From positions 992,001-1,056,000 of the forward strand of contig OZ245729.1 in assembly GCA_965227215.1 (NCBI GenBank): a stretch of 64,000 bases of DNA, in the 5' to 3' direction. Under the pieces are notes generated by a model that did no database searches, was not told where the DNA came from, and was given only the letters and a program-made list of their open reading frames with translations. The stretch comes from Gracilimonas sp965227215. GTDB lineage: Bacteria; Bacteroidota; Rhodothermia; Balneolales; Balneolaceae. The position numbers and the translations under genes are program-made. Shown here piece by piece: positions 17,392 to 26,609 of this stretch (the first letter of the stretch is position 1; each line of letters starts with the position of its first letter).

Positions 17392-18387
17392 TTATTTTAG
17401 CTGATGTAAAATTTCCTGTGCTTCATGCCATTTCAATCGCGGCCCGTATTGCGATACGATTTTAGAGCCGGCTAAACTTGCAAGTTTCCCCGAATTAGCG
17501 AACCCAAGGTTGTTGGTGATGCCGTATAGAAAAGCACCTGCAAACATATCGCCTGCTCCGTTACTGTCTACGGCTTTTACTTCGTAGGGCTCGATATCTA
17601 TAAAAGTATCACCATCAAAAATCATGGCTCCATTTCTTCCTTGTGTAATCACAAACCGTTTCGCTTCCTGTTTCAGGTCTTCCCGGGCCTCCATCAGGTC
17701 AGTTTTTCCGGTGAAAGCCTTCGCTTCTTCTTCATTACAGAATAGCAAATCAACAGAAGCTCCGATCACATCTTTAAAGTTATCTTTGAAAGCCTGTACA
17801 ATAGAGGGATCAGATAAAGTTATAGCTGTACTTACACCATTATCTTCGGCGATTTTTTTCGCATGCTTCATCGCTGCAAGTCCTTCTTCTGCAGCAACCA
17901 GATATCCTTCCAGATACACATACTCTGAATCTTTGATGGCTCGTTCGTCCACCTCATTTGTTGAAAGCCCGGACGAAATTCCCAGATAGGTATTCATGGT
18001 TCGGTCAGCGTCTTCAGTAATCATAACCAGGCATTTTCCGGTGATACCTTCTTCCCTTTGCTGCCTATCAAAATTGGTTGGGATACCGGCGTCTTCCATA
18101 TCCTTTAGATAAAAGTCCCCGAATTCATCGTTTGCTACCTTGCAGGAATAGAATGCGTTTCCACCAAACTGACTTACCGCAATAACCGTATTGGCTGCCG
18201 ACCCGCCCGACTTCTTCTCTGTTTTTTGATGATCAATAGCTCCGATCAGCCGGTGTTGGGTTTCTTCATCCACCAGGGTCATCAGCCCTTTTTGAACTTT
18301 ATGTTTCTGGAGGAAATCGGGGGTTACTTTAAATTCTAAATCTACCAGGGCATTCCCAATGCCGTACACATTATACTTTTTACTCAT
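17392..18387 (-). CDS. PfkB-family carbohydrate/nucleoside kinase, adenosine kinase-like
   Basis: A 331-aa ribokinase-fold protein. It starts YNVYGIGNALVDLEFKV, has the substrate-binding GGSAANTVIAVSQFGG, and the C-terminal anion-hole/catalytic motif VDSNGAGDMFAGAFLYG with its catalytic Asp. Length and the NALVD opening resemble adenosine kinase-like members, but the exact substrate (adenosine, ribose or another sugar) is unproven. It leads an operon with the SemiSWEET-like gene (8 bp) and rdgB. Confidence 0.88.
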   Translation of the reverse strand: MSKKYNVYGIGNALVDLEFKVTPDFLQKHKVQKGLMTLVDEETQHRLIGAIDHQKTEKKSGGSAANTVIAVSQFGGNAFYSCKVANDEFGDFYLKDMEDAGIPTNFDRQQREEGITGKCLVMITEDADRTMNTYLGISSGLSTNEVDERAIKDSEYVYLEGYLVAAEEGLAAMKHAKKIAEDNGVSTAITLSDPSIVQAFKDNFKDVIGASVDLLFCNEEEAKAFTGKTDLMEAREDLKQEAKRFVITQGRNGAMIFDGDTFIDIEPYEVKAVDSNGAGDMFAGAFLYGITNNLGFANSGKLASLAGSKIVSQYGPRLKWHEAQEILHQLK

Positions 18388-18474
18388 GGATAATTTTATG
18401 ACTCAATATCAAATTTTTCAGAGCCCTAAAAGTACGGACATGAGCTAAGCTTTAAAAACCAATTAAAGTTTTGG

Positions 18475-18978
18475 CTATTTGAAACTCTTGCCAAAAGAAA
18501 CACCACCCCAGATAGGTACAATCCTAACCTCCTTTCCTAACAGTAAAGCCGGGGTAAATGTAATTCGGGCATATGCTCCCCCTTTAAATAAATCCTGCTC
18601 TCTTATTCCAAAAATAGGCCCGATTGTGTTTGCAAACTCACCATCACTAATAATAAGGGTATTCCCCACCCCCAGTTCGATGTGTGAATCTTTATCAGTG
18701 GGCAACAGATAAGAAGTGGATAAAGGTAATGTAAGCATCTTACCAAGTATGAAACCATCACCGTTTACATAGCTTATGCCACCGCGCAATGTCCGGTTCT
18801 CCCCAACCACTCTTTCATAATTTATTGAGTATAGCCCACCACTTCCTGCAATTTCAAAAAAGATGGCATGCTTTGCTTTAGCGTTGGTCGTGGACTCCAG
18901 AGAATCATCTGTTATTTGACCAGCCACCAATTGTGGAAGCATCAGCATAAACACTAGTATAAGCGGTAACTCTCTCAT
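18475..18978 (-). CDS. Hypothetical secreted, possibly outer-membrane protein
   Basis: A 167-aa protein with an N-terminal signal peptide (MRELPLILVFMLMLPQLVAG, cleavage probably near residue 20). The rest has alternating hydrophobic/polar strands (HAIFFEIAGSGGLYSINYERVV, HIELGVGNTLII, GAYARITFTPALLLG) that suggest a small beta-barrel. It is not assignable to a named family from the sequence alone. It is transcribed away from the Nudix gene; the start-to-start gap is about 94 bp. Confidence 0.7.
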   Translation of the reverse strand: MRELPLILVFMLMLPQLVAGQITDDSLESTTNAKAKHAIFFEIAGSGGLYSINYERVVGENRTLRGGISYVNGDGFILGKMLTLPLSTSYLLPTDKDSHIELGVGNTLIISDGEFANTIGPIFGIREQDLFKGGAYARITFTPALLLGKEVRIVPIWGGVSFGKSFK

Positions 18979-19072
18979 TATTGATTATAATATAAAATTC
19001 AGTCAGAACTTAAAACTTCTTTACTTTGAAATGCTTATCCGCTCTGTTATGTTAGGCTCTCAAATTAAAGCT

Positions 19073-19708
19073 ATGACTACATTTCAAGACTTTCTAAAAG
19101 ATCGATTATCTGAATCACTGCCCGGACAGGATGCTCAAAGAATAATGGCACCACACCCCAAAAATGGGAAGCCTAACAAAACACATTACGAACCTGCCCA
19201 TGATGATTTCAGAAATAGCAGTGTTTTAGTGCCATTTATAGCATGGAAACCGGAGCTGGAAATTCTGCTCACCCTGCGAACGCAATCCATCAATCACGGC
19301 GGACAGCTTAGTTTCCCCGGGGGCGGTAAGGAAGGAGATGAATCCATTGAAGAAACCGCACTTCGCGAAGCTCAGGAAGAAATTGGTTTACATACACGGA
19401 AAGTTGAAATCATTGGACAACTAACCCCGCTTTATGTAGGTCATTCGGACAACATGGTAACACCGGTCATTGCTTTTTTAAGAGAAAAGCAGTCGTTCAC
19501 TCCCAACCCGAATGAGGTGGACGAGATCATCACGGTTCCCGTTTCTGATTTAATCACCGAACACAACCGAGTGGAAGAAGAGTGGGATTTACGAGGCACT
19601 CCATATCGTGTTCCGTTCTGGAATGTTCACCGTGTCCCGCTTTGGGGAGCCACCGCCATGATCATGAGTGAGCTGATTGAACTGTATAAAGAATTTGTTA
19701 ATCGTTAA
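19073..19708 (+). CDS. Nudix hydrolase, CoA pyrophosphatase-like
   Basis: The protein has a complete Nudix box, GGKEGDESIEETALREAQEEIGL, with the metal-binding REAQEE. It is preceded by LLTLRTQSINHGGQLSFPGG, the extra motif that marks CoA diphosphatases. The likely role is cleavage of CoA to phosphopantetheine and 3',5'-ADP, for cofactor turnover. I chose the ATG at 19073 (MTTFQDFLKDRLSESLPGQDAQ, 211 aa), because this matches the usual N-terminus. In-frame ATGs at 19031 and 19049 would add up to 14 residues. Confidence 0.88.
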   Translation: MTTFQDFLKDRLSESLPGQDAQRIMAPHPKNGKPNKTHYEPAHDDFRNSSVLVPFIAWKPELEILLTLRTQSINHGGQLSFPGGGKEGDESIEETALREAQEEIGLHTRKVEIIGQLTPLYVGHSDNMVTPVIAFLREKQSFTPNPNEVDEIITVPVSDLITEHNRVEEEWDLRGTPYRVPFWNVHRVPLWGATAMIMSELIELYKEFVNR

Positions 19709-19773
19709 TTCGGCCATTGGTCGTTAGTTCCCCTAATACCTATCTTTCGGTTCAATATTCAATAAACAGATTC

Positions 19774-20703
19774 ATGTCTCTTTTACTGGTAGCCAAAAAT
19801 CGAGATTTTACTTCCCTGAAAAAAGCCCTCCTTGAAAAAGATCCTAATTTGGATGTTGAAATCTGGCCAAGAGTCGTGAATAAAGAACGGATTCAATTTG
19901 CCGTTTGCTGGAACCACCCCAAACACGTGTTGGACAGTTATCCCAACCTACGGGCAGTATCTTCATTGGGTGCCGGAGTCAACCATCTGCTGAATGACGA
20001 AGACCTTCCCAAAGATGTACATATTAGCCGATTGATAACGGGCTCACTCAAAGAGCAAATGGCCGAGTATGTATTAAATGCCATTACCAATTATAGGTTA
20101 CATACCATCACTTATGCTGATCAAAGAAGAGTTGCAAATTGGGAGTCGCACAGCTCTATACCTAAGAAACATGCCACTGTTGGAGTTTTAGGGATGGGAG
20201 AAATGGGATCAGCTGTTGCAACATTGTTGTTGCAACAAGGGTATTCCGTTAATAGCTGGTCACGAACCAGGAAAGACATAGAGGGACTACAATCTTTTGC
20301 CGGAGATGTAGAACTGGACAACTTTCTCAAGCAAACTAAAATCTTGGTTAACCTGCTCCCTCTCACTAAAGAAACCGAAGGGATACTGGACCTTGAAGTA
20401 TTCAAGATATTACAAAAACCCGGTTATCTGATTAATGTAGGCAGAGGAAGTCACCTAGTAGAAGAAGATTTGATATATGCTCTGGACACCGGCCACCTTG
20501 AAGGAGCTTGCCTGGATGTTTTTGAGACGGAACCTTTGCCCGAAAACCACCCTTTTTGGAACCGGGAGAATATCATGATCACCCCGCATATTGCAGCCAT
20601 TACTCCCGCCAAAGAAGCGGCTGAGGTGATTGTAGAAAACTACAAACGAGCGTTGTCCGGTATGGAGTTGCTCTATGAAGTAGACCGGGATAAAGGATAC
20701 TAA
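19774..20703 (+). CDS. D-isomer-specific 2-hydroxyacid dehydrogenase (GhrA-like)
   Basis: A 309-aa NAD(P)-dependent oxidoreductase. The Rossmann motif is VGVLGMGEMGSAVATLLLQQG, with arginine in WSRTRKDI. Then come LINVGRGSHLVEEDL, LDVFETEPLPENHPFWNRENIMITPHIAA, with the catalytic Glu and His. The lack of some central catalytic-domain features and the overall pattern fit glyoxylate/hydroxypyruvate reductase A. The open frame reaches back to a TTG at 19717, but the ATG at 19774 (MSLLLVAKNRDF) gives the right N-terminus. Its stop overlaps the convergent crcB stop by 4 bp. Confidence 0.88.
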   Translation: MSLLLVAKNRDFTSLKKALLEKDPNLDVEIWPRVVNKERIQFAVCWNHPKHVLDSYPNLRAVSSLGAGVNHLLNDEDLPKDVHISRLITGSLKEQMAEYVLNAITNYRLHTITYADQRRVANWESHSSIPKKHATVGVLGMGEMGSAVATLLLQQGYSVNSWSRTRKDIEGLQSFAGDVELDNFLKQTKILVNLLPLTKETEGILDLEVFKILQKPGYLINVGRGSHLVEEDLIYALDTGHLEGACLDVFETEPLPENHPFWNRENIMITPHIAAITPAKEAAEVIVENYKRALSGMELLYEVDRDKGY

Positions 20704-21089
20704 AATAACTTGACTGCCTGATACCCCAACAACACAAAGAAAAGACCAAAGATTACCTGCAGCCCAAGATTCAAAAAACCCAGCAGAAGCTTGCTGTTTT
20801 CCCACAGCAGAAAAGTCTCATGAGAAAAGGTGGAAAAGGTCGTAAATCCTCCAAGAATTCCCACAAAAATAAACAGCCGGAATTCAGGATGTACCCACGA
20901 CTTCATTTCAAACAGACCGGCTAAAAATCCAATGAAGAGGCACCCCAGCAGGTTCACCAATGTGGTTCCGAAGGGAAATGAACTGTCCGGAAATTGAGAT
21001 TGGGCGAAAAGGGAGAGTAGATAACGAGCGGTAGCTCCGATAAACCCACCGGAGCCTACTGCTACTACCTTAAGCCAGTCTATATTCAT
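20700..21089 (-). CDS. crcB: Fluoride channel/exporter CrcB (Fluc)
   Basis: A 129-aa inner-membrane protein with four TM helices. It has the Fluc signatures GGFIGATARYLLS at the N-terminus, GTTLVNLLGCLFIGFLAG (the conserved Asn) and GGFTTFSTFSHET (the phenylalanine/serine track). It works as a dual-topology dimer that lets fluoride leave the cell. It lies 1 bp after the ilvE stop on the same strand, so it has no room for its own promoter or a fluoride riboswitch and is presumably co-transcribed with ilvE. Confidence 0.94.
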   Translation of the reverse strand: MNIDWLKVVAVGSGGFIGATARYLLSLFAQSQFPDSSFPFGTTLVNLLGCLFIGFLAGLFEMKSWVHPEFRLFIFVGILGGFTTFSTFSHETFLLWENSKLLLGFLNLGLQVIFGLFFVLLGYQAVKLF

Positions 21090-21090
21090 C

Positions 21091-22182
21091 CTAAATGGTT
21101 ACCGGATGTACCCACCCAAAGGTATCTTCTTTGCGACCATATTGGATATCGGTAATTTCATCAAAGCATTTCTGGGCAAACTCACCCGGTTTTTCCCGAT
21201 CCAGCTCAATGGTTTTTCCATTATGCTCTATCAGTCCAACCGGAGATACAACCGCTGCCGTACCTGATCCAAATACTTCTTTCAGGCTTCCGTCTTCATA
21301 GGCATCAAAAACTTCATCAATTGAAATTTTGCGCTCTTCCACGTTATAGCCCCATTCTTTGGCTAAAGTAATTACTGAACGTCGGGTAACACCCGGCAAA
21401 ATTGAACCGTTGAGCCCCGGAGTGATTAGTGTATCGCCAATCAGGAAGTGAATGTTCATGGTTCCCACTTCCTCAATGTATTTCTGTTCTTTGGCATCTA
21501 ACCAAAGTACCTGGGTAAAGCCTTTTTCTTTGGCTTTTTGGGCCGGCAAAAAACTAGCCGCATAATTTCCGGCCGTTTTCACGTTTCCGGTACCGCCTAC
21601 AACCGCACGCACATATTTTTCAGGGGTAGTGAGCGAAACGGGGTTAAATCCTTCCGCATAATACGCACCCACCGGTGAGGTAATAATCTGGTAAGTAAAT
21701 TTATCGGATGAGCGAGCTGCCAACAGATCATCAGACGCAAAGATAAATGGCCGAATATAAAGTGCCGTGCCATTTTTCTTGGGCACCCATTGATGATCTA
21801 AACGTATTAAGGTTTCAAGTGCATCAATAAAAGTGTCGTAGGATGTTTCAGGGATGCACATCCGGCGACAGGAATGATTAAACCGCTCGTGGTGTGTTTC
21901 CGGGCGGTAAATGTTTATGGTATTTTCATCCACATAAAAAGCCTTCATTCCTTCAAAAACAGCCTGCCCATAATGAAATGTGTTGATAGCCGGCGAAACT
22001 TCGAACGTTCCAAAAGGTTTAATCAACGGCTCATGCCATTTACCTTCAGAAAACTTCATTTCGAACATGTGGTCCGAAAACTTTTCACCGAACACAAGGT
22101 TATTAAAATCAACCTCATGAATGCGGCTTTCTTCCGTTGGATGTACAGTGATATTGGTACTTGAAATTATCTCGTTCATCAT
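21091..22182 (-). CDS. ilvE: Branched-chain amino acid aminotransferase
   Basis: IlvE reversibly transaminates leucine, isoleucine and valine with 2-oxoglutarate. The 363-aa protein matches the longer BCAT type: FHYGQAVFEGMKAF, RPFIFASDD, the PLP lysine in GGTGNVKTAGNYAASF, EEVGTMNIHFLI, LPGVTRRSVITLAKEWGY and FGSGTAAVVSPVG. Start is the ATG at 22182 or the adjacent one at 22179. crcB follows by 1 bp. It is distinct from the class IV aminotransferase at 12.6-13.5 kb. Confidence 0.95.
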   Translation of the reverse strand: MMNEIISSTNITVHPTEESRIHEVDFNNLVFGEKFSDHMFEMKFSEGKWHEPLIKPFGTFEVSPAINTFHYGQAVFEGMKAFYVDENTINIYRPETHHERFNHSCRRMCIPETSYDTFIDALETLIRLDHQWVPKKNGTALYIRPFIFASDDLLAARSSDKFTYQIITSPVGAYYAEGFNPVSLTTPEKYVRAVVGGTGNVKTAGNYAASFLPAQKAKEKGFTQVLWLDAKEQKYIEEVGTMNIHFLIGDTLITPGLNGSILPGVTRRSVITLAKEWGYNVEERKISIDEVFDAYEDGSLKEVFGSGTAAVVSPVGLIEHNGKTIELDREKPGEFAQKCFDEITDIQYGRKEDTFGWVHPVTI

Positions 22183-22247
22183 GCTCTTAAAATAACACGT
22201 TTCGGATTAAATAACAGAGCCCACATGGTTAATTAATTTCTCAATCT

Positions 22248-25049
22248 CTAACCGGTACTCTGCATAGCAGCAGCTATTCCATTAATATTCAGGAATAAAG
22301 CCTCTGTAAGTTCTTCTTTTTGCTTTTTCTCATCCGCTCCCTTCCACCTTAATAACAGTTCTGCCTGAATAATATTGAGTGGATAGGTAAACGGATTCCG
22401 GAACAATATCGAATTCTGAATCACTTTGTTATGGTCGAGTATATTTTCATACCCGGTGATGGATGTAACCCAGTCTTCAGCTCTTTCGAAATTTTCGATC
22501 AAAAGTTTATGAAATTTCGAGGGATTGGTGTTGTAAAGATCTGAAGTTGGTAAATGAGTCCGGGCCATTTCCCGCTGAGAATTATTCAATACGGTCCGAA
22601 AAAATGTCCACTCGTTATTCCACTTTTTCAGAATTTCCGGGGCCTTTTCATTCTTTTCTTTTGCCGCATCCAATCCTTCCGCTATGCCGTACCAACCCGG
22701 CGTATTGTAGCGTACCTGAGTCCATGCAAATACCCAGGGTATAGCTCTTAAAGTGTCAAAAGTCATAGAGTCGGATGATCCCCTTGAAACCGGCCGTGAG
22801 GCAATCGGCAACTTACCAATATGTTCTATCGGGGTGATCCCGGAATACCAGTCCCAGAAATCGGGATCGTCAATCAGGTCGCGATAAGCTTTCATGGAAT
22901 GTTCTGCCAACGTTTCTATGATTTCACGCTCTTCAGCTTTACCTGATAAATACCCCGGGGCCTCCGAGTATTGAGCCGTGGTCACTTTGGTCATAGCATT
23001 CACAATTTGCTCAAGATGGCGGTGTGTGATGGATGACAGCATGTACCTGAATGAAATCACTTCCCCCTGTTCAGTAAAGCGAATACGTCCATTATTGGCC
23101 ACAGCGGGCATAGCTACAATGGCCTGATTAGACTGACCTCCACCCCGGCCTACCGTTCCGCCCCGGCCATGAAACAGGCGAAAATCGATTTCATGTTTTC
23201 TACAAACCGTACCTAATTCATACTGAGCTTTATTCAATGCCCAGTTGGCCATCCAGTAACCACCATCCTTATTGCTGTCCGAATAGCCCAGCATAATTTC
23301 CTGAAAGTTATCCCTTGATTTCAGATGGCGGGAGAATAAATCATGTTCATACATTTGTCCCATCAATTCAGCACTGTTCTCCAGGTCTTCGATGGTCTCG
23401 AAAAGCGGAACAATATCCAGCCGGCTGTCTACCTTTCCTTTTGTGAGGCTCCATAAACCCGATTCTTTAGCAATCAGCATCACTTCCAGCATATCGCTGA
23501 TGCCGTGGGTCATACTGATGATATAGCTGCCAAATGTATCGGGATTAAGGGCCAGCATATCACCTATTTCTTCAAATACCGTCATAACACGACTGCCTAC
23601 CTCAGATCGCTCGCTTTTTATAGGGCTGAGTGGACGTGGATTTGAAAGTTCCTGAACCAGAACCTCTATTTTTTCATCCTCACTGAGTTCATCATAGGAA
23701 TCCAGAACATTTGCCTGTGATAGCAGTTCCGTCACTGTTTCTTCATGCAGACTGCTGTGCTGACGAATATCCAAGGCACTTAAATGAAAACCAAACGTCT
23801 TGGCACGGATAATCATATCCTGAAGTTTCCCCTGTTGTGACAGTCCGGGCAAACCGTTTTCAATCAGACTATGCTTGATAAGCTCCAGATCTGCAATAAA
23901 CTCTTTTGCCGTATACTTTGGGGATTTATCCAGAATATGCTTCTTATCCCCTTCCAGAACATCCAGCAGGTATTGAATCTTCTCCATAATGTGGACTACT
24001 TTCCGGCGATACAGCTCATGCACGTACCTTCTGCTAATCCGTTCAGGTATGGGGAATTCTTTTTCGTCTTTTTTCAGGGACTCTTTCAGCTCATCAGACA
24101 CGGTTCCCTGCTTATTGGAAACGCTCAGGTACCTTCTCAGCTCATTCAGATCTTTCAAAAACTTACTGAGCACTGTTTTGCGTTGCTGAATAACCGTATC
24201 CCAGGTCACGCTTGACGTTACGTTCGGGTTACCATCCCTGTCACTTCCAATCCACGAACGGTACTTCAATACAATGGGTACTTCCGGGCGTCGGTTATAA
24301 TAGGTATCAAAAGCCTGGCGAATATCTCTGTACAGTACAGGTATGGAATCCCAGATGGAGTGCGTGAAATAAAATAACCCGTTCTCAACTTCATCTTCTA
24401 CCGACAGGCGTTCGGCGCGTACTTCATCCGTCAATAGTAGCAGGTTTAACACATTAAGGATCTCACGACGCAGATCGATTTTTTCATCCGGAGTGATGTC
24501 ACTGTCTCCCAGTCGTGAAATCATGGATGCCAGCTCCTGCTGTTTCAACAAAACACTTCTTCTTCGAGCTTCGGTGGGGTGTGCCGTAATGGTGGGCTGT
24601 ATATCCATTTGGTGAAATACATCCAGAGCTTCTTCGTAGCTGTAGCCCTCTTCCTTTAACCTGTAAACGGCTTCGGCAATACTCTCGGTTCGGGGCGATT
24701 CCGGGGTTTCTTCAAATTCACGATTTCGATTCACCCTGCTTATTTCATACTGCTCCAACGAATTCACAAGGTGAAAAAAAGTCGTGTACATGCGCAGCAC
24801 TTCCTTAATTTCATCCAGCGACATTTCACTCATTTCTTTTTGCAGGGATGTGAGTGCTTCTTTGTCTCCTTCATCCAGAGCCTTAACACTTTCCATGGGA
24901 AGTTTTCCGAGTTTGTTTACTAACTCCTCCCCGTGTCGTTGAGCTGCAATTTCCTCTAAAATCTCAGTAAGTTTAATAACTCTCTTTGAAAGGCTTTGGC
25001 TGATCCCACTACTTTCAGCAAGATTACGGACAGTTTCTTTCCAATGCAT
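22248..25049 (-). CDS. ppc: Phosphoenolpyruvate carboxylase
   Basis: This enzyme makes oxaloacetate from PEP and bicarbonate, replenishing the TCA cycle. The protein (933 aa from the ATG at 25049) has the catalytic His in PTITAHPTEARRRSVL, GSDRDGNPNVTS, the substrate/catalytic segment GYSDSNKDGGYWMANW, RLFHGRGGTVGRGGG with its catalytic arginine, and the C-terminal SILFRNPFTYPLNIIQAELL. The open frame runs 27 codons further up (to 25130), but that extension is hydrophobic and aromatic and does not fit the family, so I prefer MHWKETVRNLAESSG as the start. Confidence 0.95.
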   Translation of the reverse strand: MHWKETVRNLAESSGISQSLSKRVIKLTEILEEIAAQRHGEELVNKLGKLPMESVKALDEGDKEALTSLQKEMSEMSLDEIKEVLRMYTTFFHLVNSLEQYEISRVNRNREFEETPESPRTESIAEAVYRLKEEGYSYEEALDVFHQMDIQPTITAHPTEARRRSVLLKQQELASMISRLGDSDITPDEKIDLRREILNVLNLLLLTDEVRAERLSVEDEVENGLFYFTHSIWDSIPVLYRDIRQAFDTYYNRRPEVPIVLKYRSWIGSDRDGNPNVTSSVTWDTVIQQRKTVLSKFLKDLNELRRYLSVSNKQGTVSDELKESLKKDEKEFPIPERISRRYVHELYRRKVVHIMEKIQYLLDVLEGDKKHILDKSPKYTAKEFIADLELIKHSLIENGLPGLSQQGKLQDMIIRAKTFGFHLSALDIRQHSSLHEETVTELLSQANVLDSYDELSEDEKIEVLVQELSNPRPLSPIKSERSEVGSRVMTVFEEIGDMLALNPDTFGSYIISMTHGISDMLEVMLIAKESGLWSLTKGKVDSRLDIVPLFETIEDLENSAELMGQMYEHDLFSRHLKSRDNFQEIMLGYSDSNKDGGYWMANWALNKAQYELGTVCRKHEIDFRLFHGRGGTVGRGGGQSNQAIVAMPAVANNGRIRFTEQGEVISFRYMLSSITHRHLEQIVNAMTKVTTAQYSEAPGYLSGKAEEREIIETLAEHSMKAYRDLIDDPDFWDWYSGITPIEHIGKLPIASRPVSRGSSDSMTFDTLRAIPWVFAWTQVRYNTPGWYGIAEGLDAAKEKNEKAPEILKKWNNEWTFFRTVLNNSQREMARTHLPTSDLYNTNPSKFHKLLIENFERAEDWVTSITGYENILDHNKVIQNSILFRNPFTYPLNIIQAELLLRWKGADEKKQKEELTEALFLNINGIAAAMQSTG

Positions 25050-25159
25050 GAATAATAAAAGTTTGAAATGAGTGTGTGAGTGATTAAATAGATAAGGTAG
25101 AAATAAATAAACACTTTTATAATTTCTCAAAACTTAACCAAACACCAAATATACATCGT

Positions 25160-25864
25160 ATGAGTACAAAGCGTTGTGACTGGGCCGAAGGGCAATTTGA
25201 AGAATACATTACCTATCATGACGAAGAGTGGGGCGTACCTGTTCATGACGACAACATCCACTTTGAGTTCCTGATTCTGGAAGGAGCGCAGGCCGGATTG
25301 AGCTGGTCAACCATCCTTAAAAGACGAGCCGGTTACCGGCAGGCATTTGCGGATTTCAATCCTGAGGAAGTAGCCCGCTTTGATGAGGATAAGATTCAGG
25401 AATTGCTGCAATTTGAAGGAATTATACGCAACAAGTTAAAGGTGAGATCGGCCGTGACCAATGCTCAGCACTTTCTTGAAATACAGGAAGAATTCGGGAG
25501 TTTTGACCATTATATCTGGGATTTTGTAGGGAATGAACCGATTATTAATCACTGGAAAAGCATGAAGGAAGTTCCGGCTACCACCAAAGAATCAGATGCG
25601 CTGGCTAAGGATTTAAAAAAACGCGGGTTCAAATTTACCGGAAGCACCATCATGTATGCCCATATGCAGGCATGTGGACTAGTGATGGACCATACCGTGG
25701 ATTGTTTCAGGTTTGAGGAATTAAAAAAATGGCATTCTTTTAGATATAAAGAGTCTAATCTCTTACAATTCTTGAGACATCTTTCTGACCATTCAAAATA
25801 TCTATTTCATACGAATATCTACCTGGTTCTAATTCAGTTTCTCCAACATAGTCAGTGGGTTTAA
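25160..25864 (+). CDS. tag: DNA-3-methyladenine glycosylase I with an unusual C-terminal tail
   Basis: Tag removes 3-methyladenine from alkylated DNA in base excision repair. The N-terminal MSTKRCDWAEGQFEEYITYHDEEWGVPVHDD with the catalytic Glu, FEFLILEGAQAGLSWSTILKRR, and GFKFTGSTIMYAHMQACGLVMDHTVDCFRF are all characteristic, including zinc-ligand-like Cys and His at both ends. Homologues normally stop soon after the TDCF-like motif (about 190 aa). This frame continues for about 40 more residues, overlapping the convergent gene by 110 bp. An A7 run at 25723-25729 directly precedes the tail. One extra A would bring the TAG at 25741 into frame. The catalytic part looks intact. Confidence 0.92.
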   Translation: MSTKRCDWAEGQFEEYITYHDEEWGVPVHDDNIHFEFLILEGAQAGLSWSTILKRRAGYRQAFADFNPEEVARFDEDKIQELLQFEGIIRNKLKVRSAVTNAQHFLEIQEEFGSFDHYIWDFVGNEPIINHWKSMKEVPATTKESDALAKDLKKRGFKFTGSTIMYAHMQACGLVMDHTVDCFRFEELKKWHSFRYKESNLLQFLRHLSDHSKYLFHTNIYLVLIQFLQHSQWV

Positions 25865-26516
25865 ATTGTAAAGTATCTGAGGTAGTAACCACAAAAAGGG
25901 AAGCGTATCTATAGGCTAATTCTACACTTTCAAACTCAGAACTTTCGCCACTCTGAATGGTACCATAATCTATTTCTCGTCGCTCAATTGTACCATCCGA
26001 TGGAAAAGTAGCTTTTACTGATAAAAAATCATGCTCGCTTTTATTTTTAATGTTGATAAGCACATCATCATTATTCGTATTTGATTCATGAGTATATAGA
26101 GAAAGGTCTAAAAACTCAGCAGGTATATACTCCATAATTAACCTGTATTTACCCTCTCGAATCAATTCCGCACGATCATCATTTAAACCAGTACATATAC
26201 CAGCAAAAGGAATTTTGAATGGTAAGCTCTCCACTTCAGCCTGTGTAAAAGTACAATAATGGCCATCCTCATGTAAAGAATCAGCGGGAATTAATTGATA
26301 ATCAGACTCTTCCCCATCTTTTAGATTATTATACTCTAAAACAACACTCTTTCCACCAAAAATTAAGTTCACTTCTACATTTATTGCGTTATATCCACTC
26401 AAATTATGGACTTTAAGCATTGTTCCGGAATCTTGATCACCTGATTGACAGGAGATAATTGAGAATAATAAAGCACTAATAATTAAACTTCTGCTGAGCC
26501 GAATGGATAGTTTCAT
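25755..26516 (-). CDS. Hypothetical lipoprotein
   Basis: A 253-aa protein with a lipoprotein signal peptide ending LLFSIISC (lipid Cys23). The mature part has repeated beta-rich segments (MLKVHNLSGYNAINVEVNLIFGG, VLINIKNKSEHDFLSVKATFPSDG) that look like two related immunoglobulin-like modules. By eye, its base composition is more AT-rich than the flanking genes, and its 3' end overlaps the tail of tag, so it may be a later insertion. I do not recognise the family. Confidence 0.75.
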   Translation of the reverse strand: MKLSIRLSRSLIISALLFSIISCQSGDQDSGTMLKVHNLSGYNAINVEVNLIFGGKSVVLEYNNLKDGEESDYQLIPADSLHEDGHYCTFTQAEVESLPFKIPFAGICTGLNDDRAELIREGKYRLIMEYIPAEFLDLSLYTHESNTNNDDVLINIKNKSEHDFLSVKATFPSDGTIERREIDYGTIQSGESSEFESVELAYRYASLFVVTTSDTLQFKPTDYVGETELEPGRYSYEIDILNGQKDVSRIVRD

Positions 26517-26609
26517 TTCTATAGTTTTGGTTAACTCAAAGTAATATTTTCCAGGCCTCTAAAAACTATTTACATCATAACTTTAATGTACTTAATGAAA
26601 AGAAACTGG

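Noticed and set aside
19717..19773. TTG start extending the 2-hydroxyacid dehydrogenase by 19 residues
   Set aside because: The extension does not match the family N-terminus. The ATG at 19774 begins directly with the first beta strand.
20700..21092. Fluoride riboswitch for crcB
   Set aside because: crcB begins 1 bp after the ilvE stop, so there is no leader. The structure would have to be before ilvE, where I could not recognise one.
25050..25130. N-terminal extension of PEP carboxylase
   Set aside because: The 27 residues are rich in F, L, Y and H and unlike the family; the internal ATG gives a normal start.
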